The notes under the pieces are model-generated. The model was not told the origin of the DNA, did no database searches, and worked only from the letters and a program-made list of their open reading frames with translations. A DNA stretch of 64,000 nucleotides from Strigamia acuminata (lineage: Eukaryota; Arthropoda; Chilopoda; Geophilomorpha; Linotaeniidae). The DNA is taken from assembly GCA_949358305.1 (NCBI GenBank), contig OX442314.1:41424581-41488580 (forward strand), written 5' to 3'. The translations under genes and the position numbers were made by a program. This document shows positions 32,218-42,336 of the stretch, one piece after another (the stretch's first letter is position 1; each line of letters opens with the position of its first letter).

Positions 32218-33373
32218 TTCGTAGCCCCTTAACACAACAGAAGCAAACTTCCGATGCGGATTCGATCGGTCTGTTGTAGAATTTCTTGAAAACAGAGGCC
32301 GTCGACCAATCGGCGGCTTTGATAATGCACTCTAAAGACACTCCTCTGCTAGCCGCGAAAGAAGTGGCTGCAGCCCTGGTCGAGTGGGCCGAGAAGATGG
32401 AGGTATCCACCCCCGCGTCAGAGAGGACGCCCTTAATCCATCTCGCGATGGTTGTAGAGGAAACCGGGGCAAACGGTGGAGAGCCGGAAAGGAACAGTTG
32501 CTTTGAACCACCCCTAAAAGGTGCGGAGAAGGCAAGGTAATGGCGCAAGGCGGTCACCGGACACAGGTCCTTGTCGTGGAAGGCCGCGATGCGAAAGGGT
32601 GCCAGAGACGCGGACTTACGAGACCCGCACAGGGGAACTACGCAAAAGGTGTCGAAAAACGAGATGTCTACTGAGAGAAGACGAAGGTCGGCCGCTCTGC
32701 CCGCTAAGGCAAGAGCTAAAAGAGTGGCCAGTCGCTGATTTCTCGACAGCCCCGAAGGGTTAGGGACGGAAAAAAGGTGTTTGAGGTGTACCAAAACCGG
32801 GCCCACGTGCCAAATGTTAGAGTATTTCGGGACAGTAGGTCTAGAAAGGGATACGCCCCTCAGAATCCGGCGAATGACCGGATGGGAGCCAAAGTCCTCC
32901 CCCCCCGACAGAGAGACCAATTGGGAAATTGCCGACCTGTGACAATTGACCGAGCTGTAAGACCTGCCCTCACTGAAGAGCGAGCCCAAGAAGTTGGCTA
33001 CGTCCATGGCAGCTGGTCGAATAGGGTCCACGCCGCGAGATTGCGCCCAAGTCCTCCAGTTGCCCCAGCAATTGGAGTAAGTCCTACAGGTGGAGCGTTT
33101 CCACGAGGCTCCCACCAATTGGGCAGCGTCTTCTGAAAGTCCGATCTCTCGCATTCTACCGAGGACAGTTTCCAAGCCGCCAGGCGCAGGGATCCGTCCA
33201 GGATCAGCGGGTGACAGTTCCCTTCCGGATCTTTCAGAAGGTCGTCGAACAGGGGAAGCAGGAGAGGTGGGGCCACCAACAGGGGCCAAATCGTCTGAAA
33301 AGATAAAAGAGGTAAGACGAGGCAAAAACAAACAAAAGGGAAACGTACCGGAAACCAGCTCTGGCTGGGCCAA
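32204..33373 (-). CDS. DIRS-type tyrosine recombinase
   Basis: The 389-codon minus ORF has an N-terminal arm-binding/core-binding region (residues about 85-160, KRSTCRTYSNCWGNWRTW) and a catalytic domain. Visible are the Arg of LALAGRAADLRLL (R225 or R231), the HxxR box HSTR (H330, R333), W356 and the nucleophile Tyr in KKFYNR (Y366). These are the residues of an active phage-integrase-type recombinase. It overlaps the RT ORF by 376 bp in another frame, the overlapping arrangement of DIRS retrotransposons, in which the recombinase replaces integrase. All catalytic residues appear intact. The first 60 residues may not be translated from this ATG. Confidence 0.85.
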   Translation of the reverse strand: MAQPELVSGTFPFCLFLPRLTSFIFSDDLAPVGGPTSPASPVRRPSERSGRELSPADPGRIPAPGGLETVLGRMREIGLSEDAAQLVGASWKRSTCRTYSNCWGNWRTWAQSRGVDPIRPAAMDVANFLGSLFSEGRSYSSVNCHRSAISQLVSLSGGEDFGSHPVIRRILRGVSLSRPTVPKYSNIWHVGPVLVHLKHLFSVPNPSGLSRNQRLATLLALALAGRAADLRLLSVDISFFDTFCVVPLCGSRKSASLAPFRIAAFHDKDLCPVTALRHYLAFSAPFRGGSKQLFLSGSPPFAPVSSTTIARWIKGVLSDAGVDTSIFSAHSTRAAATSFAASRGVSLECIIKAADWSTASVFKKFYNRPIESASEVCFCCVKGLRTFLN

Positions 33374-35700
33374 ACCGGCGCCACTAGCAACAATCTAGTC
33401 GGAGACAGAGCAGATCTGACCCTGCTGATGCACGAGGAAATCAGGCAAAACGGGGGAAAAGCGTAATTCAGCGCAGGGCCCCAATCCTGGACCATGGCGT
33501 CGAAGGCAATGGCCTCCGGGTCCGGACGCCAACTGAAGAACTCCTTCAGCTTGCGATTGCGGTAAGAGGCGAACAAGTCGCGAGAGAAGGGCCCAAGGGT
33601 CTTCTCCAGACAGTCGAAGACTGACACATCCAAAGACCAATCCCCACTATCAACGATCCCGCCCCTGGATGCAAAGTCCGCCGCAATATTGAACTTTCCC
33701 AGGATGTGCTCGGCCTGAATAGAGAGGTTCCTAGACATGGCCCAAGACCAGATGTCTTGAGCCTCCGCCGTAAGGTCCGGAGACCGAGGACTCCCGAGGT
33801 GGTTAATCGCAGTGACCGCTGAAGTGTTGTCCAAGCGGATCTTAACAATCCCGTCTTTAAGGTCTGCGGCGAGGGCTTTGATGGCCCAGAAAGCAGCCAA
33901 GAGCTCTAACACATTAATGTGTTTGCCTAGCAAAAAGGAGGGCCACTTGCCTCCCACCGAAACCGAGTCACAACTTGCCCCCCAACCGGAGAGCGAGGCG
34001 TCGGAGTCAATACTGACCAGTACCACCTTGGGTAAGGCGAAAGGCGGAAGGCTGACTCTCATAGCCTCAGTGTCGATAAGAAAACCGAGGAAGACCAACT
34101 GCCCTGTCGGTTCAAACACCGATTTCTTCGCGTTAATACGAAAGCCAAGCGCTCTGAAAAGCGACGACATGAAATCCCTTTGGGCTTCTAAAAGAGACTT
34201 ATCTAAATTGGACACGAACCAGTCGTCCAAATAGACAACTAGTTTAAACCCAAACAACCGTAAAAAGGCGGCAACCACCCGACCAAGTTTGGTGAACACA
34301 AAAGGTGCCAAGCTCAAACCGAAGGGGAGCACCGCGAACTCATAAAGTACTCCCCCCCAGAAAAAACGCAAAAATTTGCGCGAGTCCGGGTGGATAGAGA
34401 CGGAAAAATATGCGTCCGACATATCAAACTTGATCATGTACACAAGACGATCTACTAGAGAGATAGCTAATCCCACATTTTCCATTTTAAAATGGATAAA
34501 AGGAAGAAAAGCGTTCAAAGGCCTTAAGTTGATTACTGGGCGAAACCCCCCGTCCTTCTTGGTTACCACGAAGAGAGAGGAAATAAATTCGCCGGGGCAG
34601 TGTGCCACCGGGGAAATGGCCCCTTTTACCAACATTTCCGAAACCTCCTTGTCAATGATGGTGGACACCTCCCGAGAAAAGCTCGCAGCAGGGGGGCGTT
34701 GGTTCACCGGGGGCTGAACAAACTCCAGCTTGAAACCCGCAACGGTGGAAAGGACCCAAGCATCTGAAGAAATCAGGCGCCAGGTGGCCAAACAGGCTGG
34801 TAAGCGGCCGGTGAGTGGCAGAGAATCTATAAAAGAACAAGAGTCGCAAAAGGATCTTACCCTCTCTAGAGAAAGAAGCACGCCCCCGTCCCCTAGCGGG
34901 GCGGGGGGCAGCTCGAAAGGGCTGCTGAGCCGGAAAGCGATCTCTGGCTGCAGGGCGACGCTCTTGCACGTAACGCACTTCCTTGTACGGATGTCTGTCA
35001 GGCTGCCTAAAGAGCGAGGGGCGCGCAGGGCCCTGCTGAGAAGTGGCGGGGCGTCGTCGAGCGGTGGACAGCTTGCCGCGTGCCCGGTCGATGGCTGAGA
35101 TCTCTTCGGAATGCTGCTTAAAGGCGGCCATAAATCCGGGGGAGAAGAGAACGAGGTGGCGCGACCCCCGATGTACGCCTTCAAGTCGTCGTCCAGTTCC
35201 TTGCGCTTGAGCGCCGGGACGAGCTCCAAAGGACGTGGGAAAGCTGCTGAAACCTTCTTCAAAGCCGAGGCTGACGGATGTGAAGCAAGAATCTCCTGGA
35301 TGCGCTCGGCGGACTTCTTAGCAATAGAAGGGGCAGCGCCGGACTCCACGTCCGAATCCGAATCGTCGCCGACAGAAACAGCTGGCTGCCTGCTTAAGGA
35401 GCGGACCTGTGCTCTTAATCTGGAAACTTCGTCTCGAAGATCCATGAAAACGTCGTCCTGACGTGGGGGCGGCGTAAAAAAGCCCTCCTCCGGTGCGTAG
35501 TCCAAATCGGACTCGGGGTCGCGGAAAAGAAGAGGAGAATCGCCCGCATCCGGGGAAGAAGAAGCGCGACGGTCGCTGTGACGGTCGCCAAGATGGTCGC
35601 CATGACGGTCGCCATGATGGTCGCCGAGATGGTCGCCGTGACGGTCAGCACGGTTCGGTACGAAGGTCGCAGACGCAGAGCGAGACATGCGCTGACCCGA
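32998..35700 (-). CDS. DIRS-type gag-RT-RNase H region (internally deleted)
   Basis: The ORF continues unbroken from 36303, but the DIRS part starts near the Met in QRMSRSASATF (about 35690). An acidic/Ser-rich gag-like region has HGDHLGD repeats and a predicted coiled coil (DLRDEVSRLRAQVRSL). RT follows: PGEFISSLFVVTKKDGGFRP, FDMSDAYFSVSIHPDSRKFL, and the palm motif YLDDW near residue 690 of the whole ORF. RNase H begins with DSDASLSGWGA near residue 770 and ends with KFNIAADFASR. Only about 80 residues separate YLDD from the RNase H start. DIRS proteins normally have roughly twice that, so the thumb/connection segment (after MRVSLPPFALPKV) is deleted in frame. That copy of RT is probably not active. 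Confidence 0.8.
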   Translation of the reverse strand, partial: SGQRMSRSASATFVPNRADRHGDHLGDHHGDRHGDHLGDRHSDRRASSSPDAGDSPLLFRDPESDLDYAPEEGFFTPPPRQDDVFMDLRDEVSRLRAQVRSLSRQPAVSVGDDSDSDVESGAAPSIAKKSAERIQEILASHPSASALKKVSAAFPRPLELVPALKRKELDDDLKAYIGGRATSFSSPPDLWPPLSSIPKRSQPSTGHAASCPPLDDAPPLLSRALRAPRSLGSLTDIRTRKCVTCKSVALQPEIAFRLSSPFELPPAPLGDGGVLLSLERVRSFCDSCSFIDSLPLTGRLPACLATWRLISSDAWVLSTVAGFKLEFVQPPVNQRPPAASFSREVSTIIDKEVSEMLVKGAISPVAHCPGEFISSLFVVTKKDGGFRPVINLRPLNAFLPFIHFKMENVGLAISLVDRLVYMIKFDMSDAYFSVSIHPDSRKFLRFFWGGVLYEFAVLPFGLSLAPFVFTKLGRVVAAFLRLFGFKLVVYLDDWFVSNLDKSLLEAQRDFMSSLFRALGFRINAKKSVFEPTGQLVFLGFLIDTEAMRVSLPPFALPKVVLVSIDSDASLSGWGASCDSVSVGGKWPSFLLGKHINVLELLAAFWAIKALAADLKDGIVKIRLDNTSAVTAINHLGSPRSPDLTAEAQDIWSWAMSRNLSIQAEHILGKFNIAADFASRGGIVDSGDWSLDVSVFDCLEKTLGPFSRDLFASYRNRKLKEFFSWRPDPEAIAFDAMVQDWGPALNYAFPPFCLISSCISRVRSALSPTRLLLVAPVWPSQSWFPVRFPFVCFCLVLPLLSFQTIWPLLVAPPLLLPLFDDLLKDPEGNCHPLILDGSLRLAAWKLSSVECERSDFQKTLPNWWEPRGNAPPVGLTPIAGATGGLGRNLAAWTLFDQLPWT

Positions 35701-36303
35701 CGTCCGAGAAGAATCCCTCGCGAAAAGAGGGCGCGTTTCGCGGAACAACGTTTGAGAAAACGTCAGCAAGTCTTGGATTTTTTTAAAAACACATGCAAAT
35801 CTTGTTAAAAATCTTTGAATCGGCATAAAACTGTCAGCATCCTCAACTTCTGTATTTTGGTCAAAAATTTCAACAGGTCTGCCATACATATGTCTGATGC
35901 TTTCACGTAATTTAGTACACCAAGCAACCTTAAGAATAATATGATTTTTTTGTTCATTATTTACTAAAACTTGATGAAACCAAATTTCTTCAACTTTACA
36001 TGGCCTTACAGACTCATCACATGTCAGCCAAGATGCCATTACATAGGAAGATCGATGACTTCTACTGTTTTGTGAACCAATGAATGTTTCCCCAAATCTG
36101 ATATTTTTCACTTGTTTTATATGAATTATAACATGGATGTCATTGTTTCCACAGATTTCCCGGTAGCACTGTGCCAAATGAATTTTTTCCTGCGGTGTCA
36201 AAACTTTCTCTTTCACATTTTTTAAGTTATACATCTTTTTATGTACTGTCCAGTCGAACTGATGAACCACATTTGATGGATCAGCCATTTCACGCAATTT
36301 CAA
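35700..36303 (-). CDS. Foreign N-terminal segment fused in frame to DIRS ORF
   Basis: The first 195 codons or so of the 1101-codon ORF (from 36303) do not belong to DIRS. They read MADPSNVVHQFDWTVHKKMY, later KVAWCTKLRESIRHMYGRPV and EDADSFMPIQRFLTRFA. The pattern V-x-W-------YG-PV-x-x------SF-P-x-x-R---R-A is one I recall from the C-terminal region of transposon-associated proteins of unknown function in invertebrates. The match ends near FKKIQ, where DIRS sequence begins at about 35780. I infer that a DIRS copy inserted into this gene and left the frame open. Confidence 0.45.
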
Positions 36304-36720
36304 TTAATTATTTTACATTGAATTTAATCTATTAAAGTAATTGTAAAGCTATAAAAACTATACTTTATGATTTCTAGTAAAGATATTCTAACCATTAACT
36401 TTACATAAATTGTAAAGGTGACTTACAACTCAGGAAAGTTGTACTTGTAAACGCAGGCTTTTTATAGGAAAGTTGTTGTAGTAAAGTCAACTTTAGCACA
36501 ACAAGTAAAGTCAACTTTAATAACTGTTAAAGGTGAGCTTTCCAAGAACTTTCCTGGTCATTCACAACATGGAAAGGTCCAATTTCATGCAGTGTAATTT
36601 CTTTATCGAAATACGTGATTTTTAATCATAACAACATCCAACTAATATGTCTGAATTCCATACTGGAGTTCAAAGCCATGACATCTGTTGGTCCACCACC
36701 TGCATTTATTACGTTGTTTT
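36304..36720. other. No clear gene
   Basis: Holds the sequence upstream of the fused ORF. The words AGTAAAGTCAACTTTA and ACAAGTAAAGTCAACTTTAA recur at 36479-36520, and GGAAAGTTGT-type words recur in both orientations, suggesting the inverted-repeat end of a DNA element, but I could not define it. Confidence 0.3.
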
Positions 36721-36727
36721 GTTTAAA

Positions 36728-37140
36728 TTTAGTGAAAATTCTCTAAGTTCTGTTGAAAAATCTCTAAGTTGTGTTGCAAATTCTCTAACATTCGGTGAAA
36801 AAGTTCTAACATTTGGTGAAAAAGCTCTAACTTGTATTGAAAATTGTGTAAGTTGTGTTGAAAAATTCTCTAAGATTTGGTGAAAATTCTTTAACATTTG
36901 GTGAAATTTCTTTAACATTTGGTAAAATTTCTTTAACATTTGGTGAAAATTATCTAAGTTGCATTGACAATTCTTTAACTTGTGTTGAAAATTCCCTAAC
37001 TGTTGATGAAAATTGTCTAACATTTGGTGAAAAATCTCTATGTTGTATTGAAAAATCTCTAAGTTGTATTGAAAAATCTCTAAGTTGTATTGAAAATTCG
37101 CTAACTGTTGGATAATATTCTCTAACTTTTGCTGAAATTT
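36728..37140. repeat. 21-bp tandem array, copy A
   Basis: About 19 diverged copies of a 21-bp unit of the type CTCTAACATTTGGTGAAAAT or CTCTAAGTTGTGTTGAAAAT. Because 21 is divisible by three, long frames are open on both strands (36647-36883 and 36855-37115 plus; 36709-37023 minus). The same unit forms arrays at 45757-46010 and 46868-48010. Confidence 0.8.
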
Positions 37141-37199
37141 CTCTCTTCCACCGTGTAAAACTTTGTGGTGACCACGAGGTCACAAAAGTGTTTAATAAT

Positions 37200-37433
37200 T
37201 TTATAACATAATAAAAAGTGTTTTTGGTATTTACAATAATTAATCGTCAGATTATTACGGGAAAACTAGCTATACTAGTTTTACCGTTTCTGCGGAATCA
37301 ACGTAATGATGACGTCAACCATTTGCATAATTCCCCGAATTTATGCAAATACGTCATTTCCGGTCACTAGGGGTATTTAAACCCGTGTTTTGACCGGAAG
37401 CGCCACTTAGATATATCGCAGCAACAGTAGCAT
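37200..37433 (+). other. Left part of an interrupted LTR- or promoter-like sequence
   Basis: The 230 bp before the LTR retrotransposon include ATGACGTCA (CRE-like), two ATTTGCATAA/TATGCAAAT octamer-like sites, and a GGTATTTAAACC TATA-like box at about 37372. Beyond the insertion (45244-45545) the sequence continues and reaches AATAAAGGG at about 45530. Joined, this looks like an LTR or a compact transcription unit into which the younger element inserted. Confidence 0.4.
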
Positions 37434-38063
37434 TGTGAGTGTTCGGACGGACGCCACGTGGTCTGGGGAGGACCGCGAGGCGCTGGACGCAACACACACG
37501 ATGATTAAATCCACGAAATACACGAAAGACACAAGTTTAGGTTTTGGTTATTACTTTATTGTTGTCTAGGGGTATGATATGGTGTCTCAAGGTGTATTTC
37601 CCAAATGTAATAGCGGTTTTGCCGCTATTCCTGATTGACCACGTGTCACGGCAATCGGTAGATCGCCATGACACGCGAGATCGGTTTTACGCAGTTTGTG
37701 CCGCGTCGTCGCAACGTTCTTACGAACGTGCGGCGAACACGGCGTGTTGGACGCTCAGGTCCCGACCGGCGACAGCATTGCTGCGTCGGTCCTTCGGGTC
37801 TCAACTACGATCGGCATTGCGAAGAAGGTCGGAAAGCGACCGTTCGCCATGCTGGTCAAGAATCAACTGTCGGGCTACTGCGGGGCCCACCACTTCCGGA
37901 AGGGGCACTTCCGGTTCCCAATTGGCCGGAGCCAACGACCGACAGCTCCACCTGGTGCGGGGGACCGCGCCAGGTCGCGCACGAGAAACACGAGGTGCGC
38001 GAGAGCTTGGAAGCGCCGTGTGTCGCAGTGAAGTGACACAGGCTGAGTGAACAGCTGGTCACA
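37434..38063 (-). repeat. 3' LTR, 630 bp
   Basis: Read on the minus strand it contains AATAAA (plus 37550s, in TTTATTGTTG) as a likely polyadenylation signal. Short frames inside (for example 37544-38050) are repeated exactly in the other LTR and are not genes. Confidence 0.85.
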
Positions 38064-38446
38064 TCTCCCCCCCCTAAAAAGAGGTAATTCTTAGAAGGAG
38101 AACTGACAACACACTTCACGAAAGTGGTTTGAAAAGTTAATTGTATATTACTTCTCTTTTTACAGGAAAACACTGCGGGAAACACACACTCAAGGACCAC
38201 ACTTACCCCTAGGATGAAAAACAGAAAATTTGAAATACACTGTATAATAAATAATTTGTAAAAAAACACTTTGTAAATTTTGAACATGAATAAAATGTTA
38301 TTTGAATTTAAACTTATAACTCGTGGTTATTTAATGTAAAAACTTTAAAGGTAAGTTGAAAATAAAATAAATGTGAAAAAACTTGTAGTTGTACAATAAA
38401 AACACTTGTTGTAGGTCTAAAGAGACCTGGACGAGACTCTTCGATT

Positions 38447-39706
38447 TCACTCTTTCGGCTCCAACGACTTTCCGGGCGTCACTGGCAATTCGTCGAGTTG
38501 ATCTATCTCTTCCTGGCGAATCGGTGACATATTCTCTGCCAGTCCTCGTTGCGTTTTCGTCTGGTGGCGGCGCGCTCTCTTTTCCCGATTCTCATCGGCG
38601 ATGGACTTCGACTTCGGCGCAGAACTCTCTTCGGGCTCTGGCACCTGGATCGTTGTGTCCACATCTTCAATGATCATCGGCGTGACCTCAGCGTCGCCGC
38701 CAAAAACGAGATCTGTCGGGACATCGCCGGATATTGGTGGCATCTCGACAGCTGTCGATGTCTCTGGTGCGGCAGCGAGCAGTTCGCTTGCTGGTTGCAG
38801 CGGTGAGCTCGCCGTTGGGAAAACGAACGAGTTTGTGACATTTCAAGCCTCGGTTGGGGCTGTCGATGATAAAGGGAGAAGTGGGGCAGGTAATTTTTGG
38901 CTCCAAATCCCTTTCAATTCTTCCGGAGTTTTCTCCGTCGGTTTTAATTTTGGTGAAACAGTCTTGGCTGTCTCGCTCGTGATTGTTGCCGCCGCCGGTG
39001 TTTTTGACCTGGTATTGGCGGTGGCGTTTGTGTGCCGTTGGTAATCGGCCAATTTTCGTAATTGACGACGCTTTTTGGCTTCGTCTTTTACTTCTTTCTC
39101 ACTCCAAGTTGGATGTTCCGTATGGACAGCCAAACGAAGTTCCAGCAGCTCTGTGGAAATGTTAGTTTCCATAGAACTTGCCATTGGGTTTTCGAGTGTG
39201 GAAGGGGTTTTTGACCCACTTCCTTTGTTAATTGGTTTAATTGTCGAGTTTTTGCTCGACTTTTCTGCCAAAGTTTTCGTATTGATCATCGAGTTATTGC
39301 TCGGGATCGCTACTTGTGATTGGGTTTTGGATGACGAATTTTTGTTCGACATCCTCACCTTTTTCCTTGGTGGTTAGTCGAGCAGTTTTCTCGGTGGTCT
39401 TCGAATTCTTTGAGGCCGACCGGAAATTTGTTGTGACTTCGGCCAAGTGTTTGTAGTTTGATGTGCAACTACATTTGGCGAAGGTAAAACCACATTTTGG
39501 TTCAAAATATTCAATGGTTGCGCCGGTATTAGCAATTTGGTTGCTGTACTGGCGTTTTTTGGTCGTGCTGGAGTTGGCAACTTAGTTGTTACTCCAGTAT
39601 TCAAAGGTTGTGTTGAAATTGGCAATTTTGTTGTCAATTCAGCATCCCTTGGTTGATTTTCAGGGACTTCAATATCTCCTGAGTTTTCACAATGTTGTAA
39701 AACCAT
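38447..39706 (-). CDS. Downstream ORFs of the gag-only element
   Basis: Three consecutive minus frames. 39374-39706 (110 codons) has repeated TTKLP-x-P-x-Q/RPLN segments and ends SGRPQRIRRPPRKLLD, which looks like the C-terminal tail of a gypsy-type pol. 38843-39358 (171 codons) is Ser/Thr/Lys-rich with a basic KEVKDEAKKRRQLRKLADYQ helix. 38447-38743 (98 codons) is acidic then basic. They may be remains of a polyprotein tail or an accessory protein. No catalytic motif is visible. Confidence 0.45.
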
Positions 39707-40182
39707 TTGTATTGGTCACTTTAGTGATTATACCTGGTTCTTTGAAAAGGTCTTTGCGAGACGTAGCTAATGGTATAGCTATTTTTCTCAAGGGGTGGAT
39801 TTTTAGCGTGTGGTGACCTCAAATATTCGTATCTGAGTGCTCACCATATTTCCTAATTCGTGGTGCTGCAGTTGCTTTCTGTGCTTTTCAGCATCCTATT
39901 TACAAAAACAACTAACTTAGTCTTTAAAACAAAGCATCTTGGTCATCCATTTGCAGAAAGACTGCTTCGAGCCAGCTGCTACTTTTGCATCCGTAAGGGT
40001 GACAAAGTGCGAGCGAATCAGGCAGAGACAGCATAATTCTTTCTGCAAATTGGTTCTCAAACTCAAATGCAGATGCATTTCTTCTGACTGCTGCTGTTTT
40101 CACCTCGTGGGACATTCCTTTTTTAAAAATGTCTGCCACCACAGGTCTAACAACTTTCATTTGTAGTGAGTGTAATTGTTCA

Positions 40183-40690
40183 TGAGAGAGGGATTAGGGA
40201 TGTCACTTCCCCCCCTGTTCTCTCATTGGTAGTGAATTTATTTAATTTTGTGGAATTAAACTCTCAGAGATCCCACGATTTTCGAAAAAACCTTTGAAAA
40301 TCAAATCTTTCCCGAAAAATCTGTGATCACCACATGTTTTTTCCACTGTTTCCTGGTCGCCATTTTGTATTTTTACGAAAAACCAACAATATTGACCAAA
40401 TAAATGCCAAAATTTCTCCATTTCTGAAGAAAAGCAACATTTTTTGAAAGCAAATAGAAATTTGTTTGGAACTAGAAGTTCAGAACCAGATCAAATATTG
40501 GTCTGATTCCATGAGAACATGACTTTTGTGCCCTTAAAAGGCACGAAATCGTGTCCAAAGAACTTCTAAATTTTCAAACCAGAGACTTTTATCGTTGTTT
40601 TGCAACAAATAAATTTAACCGCGTTGGTGCGCAGATAAAAAAACAATCCTTGTCGCATTGCAACAAAGAGTAGTCAGCATCCAGTCAGAA
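40183..40690 (-). repeat. Internal direct repeat, copy 1
   Basis: About 500 bp that matches 42337-42932 in the same orientation with clear divergence. Shared blocks include GGGATTAG-GATGTCACT, TTTCCTGGTCGCCATTTTG (CCAGGTCGCCATCTTTGG in the other), GAACCAGATCA-A-ATGGTCTGATTCC, and TTGTTTTGCAACAAA. The two copies bracket the gag ORF. Confidence 0.7.
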
Positions 40691-40922
40691 TCTGCTTGGA
40701 CTTTGTCATTTTTGGGTTATAACTCCCATTAGACTCAGTCATAAATCGAGAAAAGAAAAAAAAATCAATCTTCTCTGGGCATAGGAAAAACGGTTTCAAT
40801 GTGCTAGCCATCGATTCAATTTCACCTAGATCTTGGAGGAGCTCTGTCATGGACTCAATCATAAATGATGATGTCCAAATTCAGGCAAGAGTCCATGTTC
40901 TGTGCAGTTTCTAGAACTTTGT

Positions 40923-42107
40923 TTATCGTCCTCTAAAATGCACAAGATGTATTACACAAACTGAAAGGCACACAAGCAATCCAGTATGTTTCATCAAAGT
41001 TTGAAAAAACAGTCTTGTTCTCTCAACTTTTGAAGTTGCTATCGCTTCCTCATTAAGGATCGAAGCTTCTGTTGCTACACAAGCTTTTCTGAGAGATGTC
41101 CACGTAAATTCCGCATGTAATGCAGCACGTGCCATGTCTCTTGCCGCCGGTCGCAAAATAGTCAAAACTTTACGGAGTTGTAGGCTCTCATGGACCGGGA
41201 TAGCCAGCTGTGTATACAACCTCTCCAATCTGAACACTACTTGAGTGGCAGACTCATGTGATGCCTGTTGCATCTTGTCTATTTCAGCCAGTAACAATGC
41301 GTCGCTTGGCCTAAAATGTAGGAGGAAATCGCTCTCAAATTCTTGCCAAGTATTTTTAGCAGTCAAAGAGAACCATGTTCCTGCTTCTTCTTTGAAAAAC
41401 TTAAATAGATGCTCTTTGAGCACCTGGTTGATAGAAGGTTCTGCAAAAGCAAGAGCCCCTTTCAAATCCATTAAGAAGTCGTGAGCTTCCATTTTGTTAC
41501 CGAGAAACGGTTCCAAACAGATGGCATTCACGCGCTTACTCAATTCAAAATTGCTTAAAGTGCGTGATACTGTTATCGCGTCTTTGGGTTTAAAGTCGCC
41601 TAATGGTTTGTCTACTCCTTGGCCGATGGTATTAACCCAGGCCAAAAAAGTCGGATTTGTAGTAACTGCTTGTGGTGTTACGTTTTGCGTATTGCCGTTC
41701 ACAATTACTGGTTGGCTTGAATGTGTGCACGACACAACTGTTTTTGCAGCGGTCGCCACTTTGTCGGCTTCGACCATTGCTTGGCCCGCCGCTGTCACGT
41801 TGTCCATGACTGATTTCTGTTGGGTTAACAGGTCGGACAAGGTTTTTATTGATCGCAAATGGGTTTGATTTGCTATTTCCGTTTCTTTGAGACGGCTGGT
41901 TAGGTCGTCAATTTCTGCGGAAAGGTCCGCTGATTGTCGTTTTGCAACATCAGCTTCATGTTCGATTTCCACTGTACGGTTGGCCACTGCAAGCAGCGCG
42001 CTTTCCCATACAGCGTACGTGGTAATATTTTCAATTTTTAGATCGAAAATTTCGCATGTTGTCTCAAGCATTGCTTGGTCCAACGTTTTGTTACCTCCAT
42101 TCGCCAT
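40923..42107 (-). CDS. gag: gag-like capsid ORF
   Basis: I take the ATG at 42107 (MANGGNKT); the frame is open a little upstream. An N-terminal coiled coil (residues about 30-90, Ala/Glu/Asp/Leu heptads such as RQSADLSAEIDDLTSRLKET) is followed by a capsid domain: AICLEPFLGNKMEAHDFLMD, AFAEPSINQVLKEHLFKFFK, then WFSLTAKNTWQEFESDFLLH and FRPSDALLLAEIDKMQQ, with the retrotransposon-gag W...F...F pattern. No CCHC zinc knuckle is present. The last 25 residues (LLVCLSVCVIHLVHF) are hydrophobic and unlike gag, so the true end may differ. It is the only clear structural gene of the element. Confidence 0.75.
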   Translation of the reverse strand: MANGGNKTLDQAMLETTCEIFDLKIENITTYAVWESALLAVANRTVEIEHEADVAKRQSADLSAEIDDLTSRLKETEIANQTHLRSIKTLSDLLTQQKSVMDNVTAAGQAMVEADKVATAAKTVVSCTHSSQPVIVNGNTQNVTPQAVTTNPTFLAWVNTIGQGVDKPLGDFKPKDAITVSRTLSNFELSKRVNAICLEPFLGNKMEAHDFLMDLKGALAFAEPSINQVLKEHLFKFFKEEAGTWFSLTAKNTWQEFESDFLLHFRPSDALLLAEIDKMQQASHESATQVVFRLERLYTQLAIPVHESLQLRKVLTILRPAARDMARAALHAEFTWTSLRKACVATEASILNEEAIATSKVERTRLFFQTLMKHTGLLVCLSVCVIHLVHFRGR

Positions 42108-42336
42108 TTCTTCTTCGATTGTCAAATTCAGGGATGAATCGTTCGAATCGGCGTCAGAATCTTCTTCTCTTGTAACGGTTTTGGTCGCTTGGCGATTTCC
42201 ACGTGGGCTTGCCTGATCTGGTGTGTGGCATTGGCCGAACTGTGCCAGAAGACAGGTCCGCAGAAAAACAAAATGGACGCAAAGGATTAGTTTGCAACCA
42301 ATTAGAGGTCAGCGATGTTGTGAATTTTAGCCATTC

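Noticed and set aside
34652-35131. 159-codon minus ORF inside the DIRS RT region
   Set aside because: It is an out-of-frame shadow of the long gag-RT frame; no recognisable domain.
36728-37140. CRISPR array
   Set aside because: Repeats of 21 bp are directly adjacent with no spacers; it is a satellite in eukaryotic DNA.
37544-38050. 168-codon Arg-rich ORF, repeated at 44724-45230
   Set aside because: Lies wholly in the 630-bp LTR and is antisense to the element; identical copies reflect LTR identity, not gene duplication.
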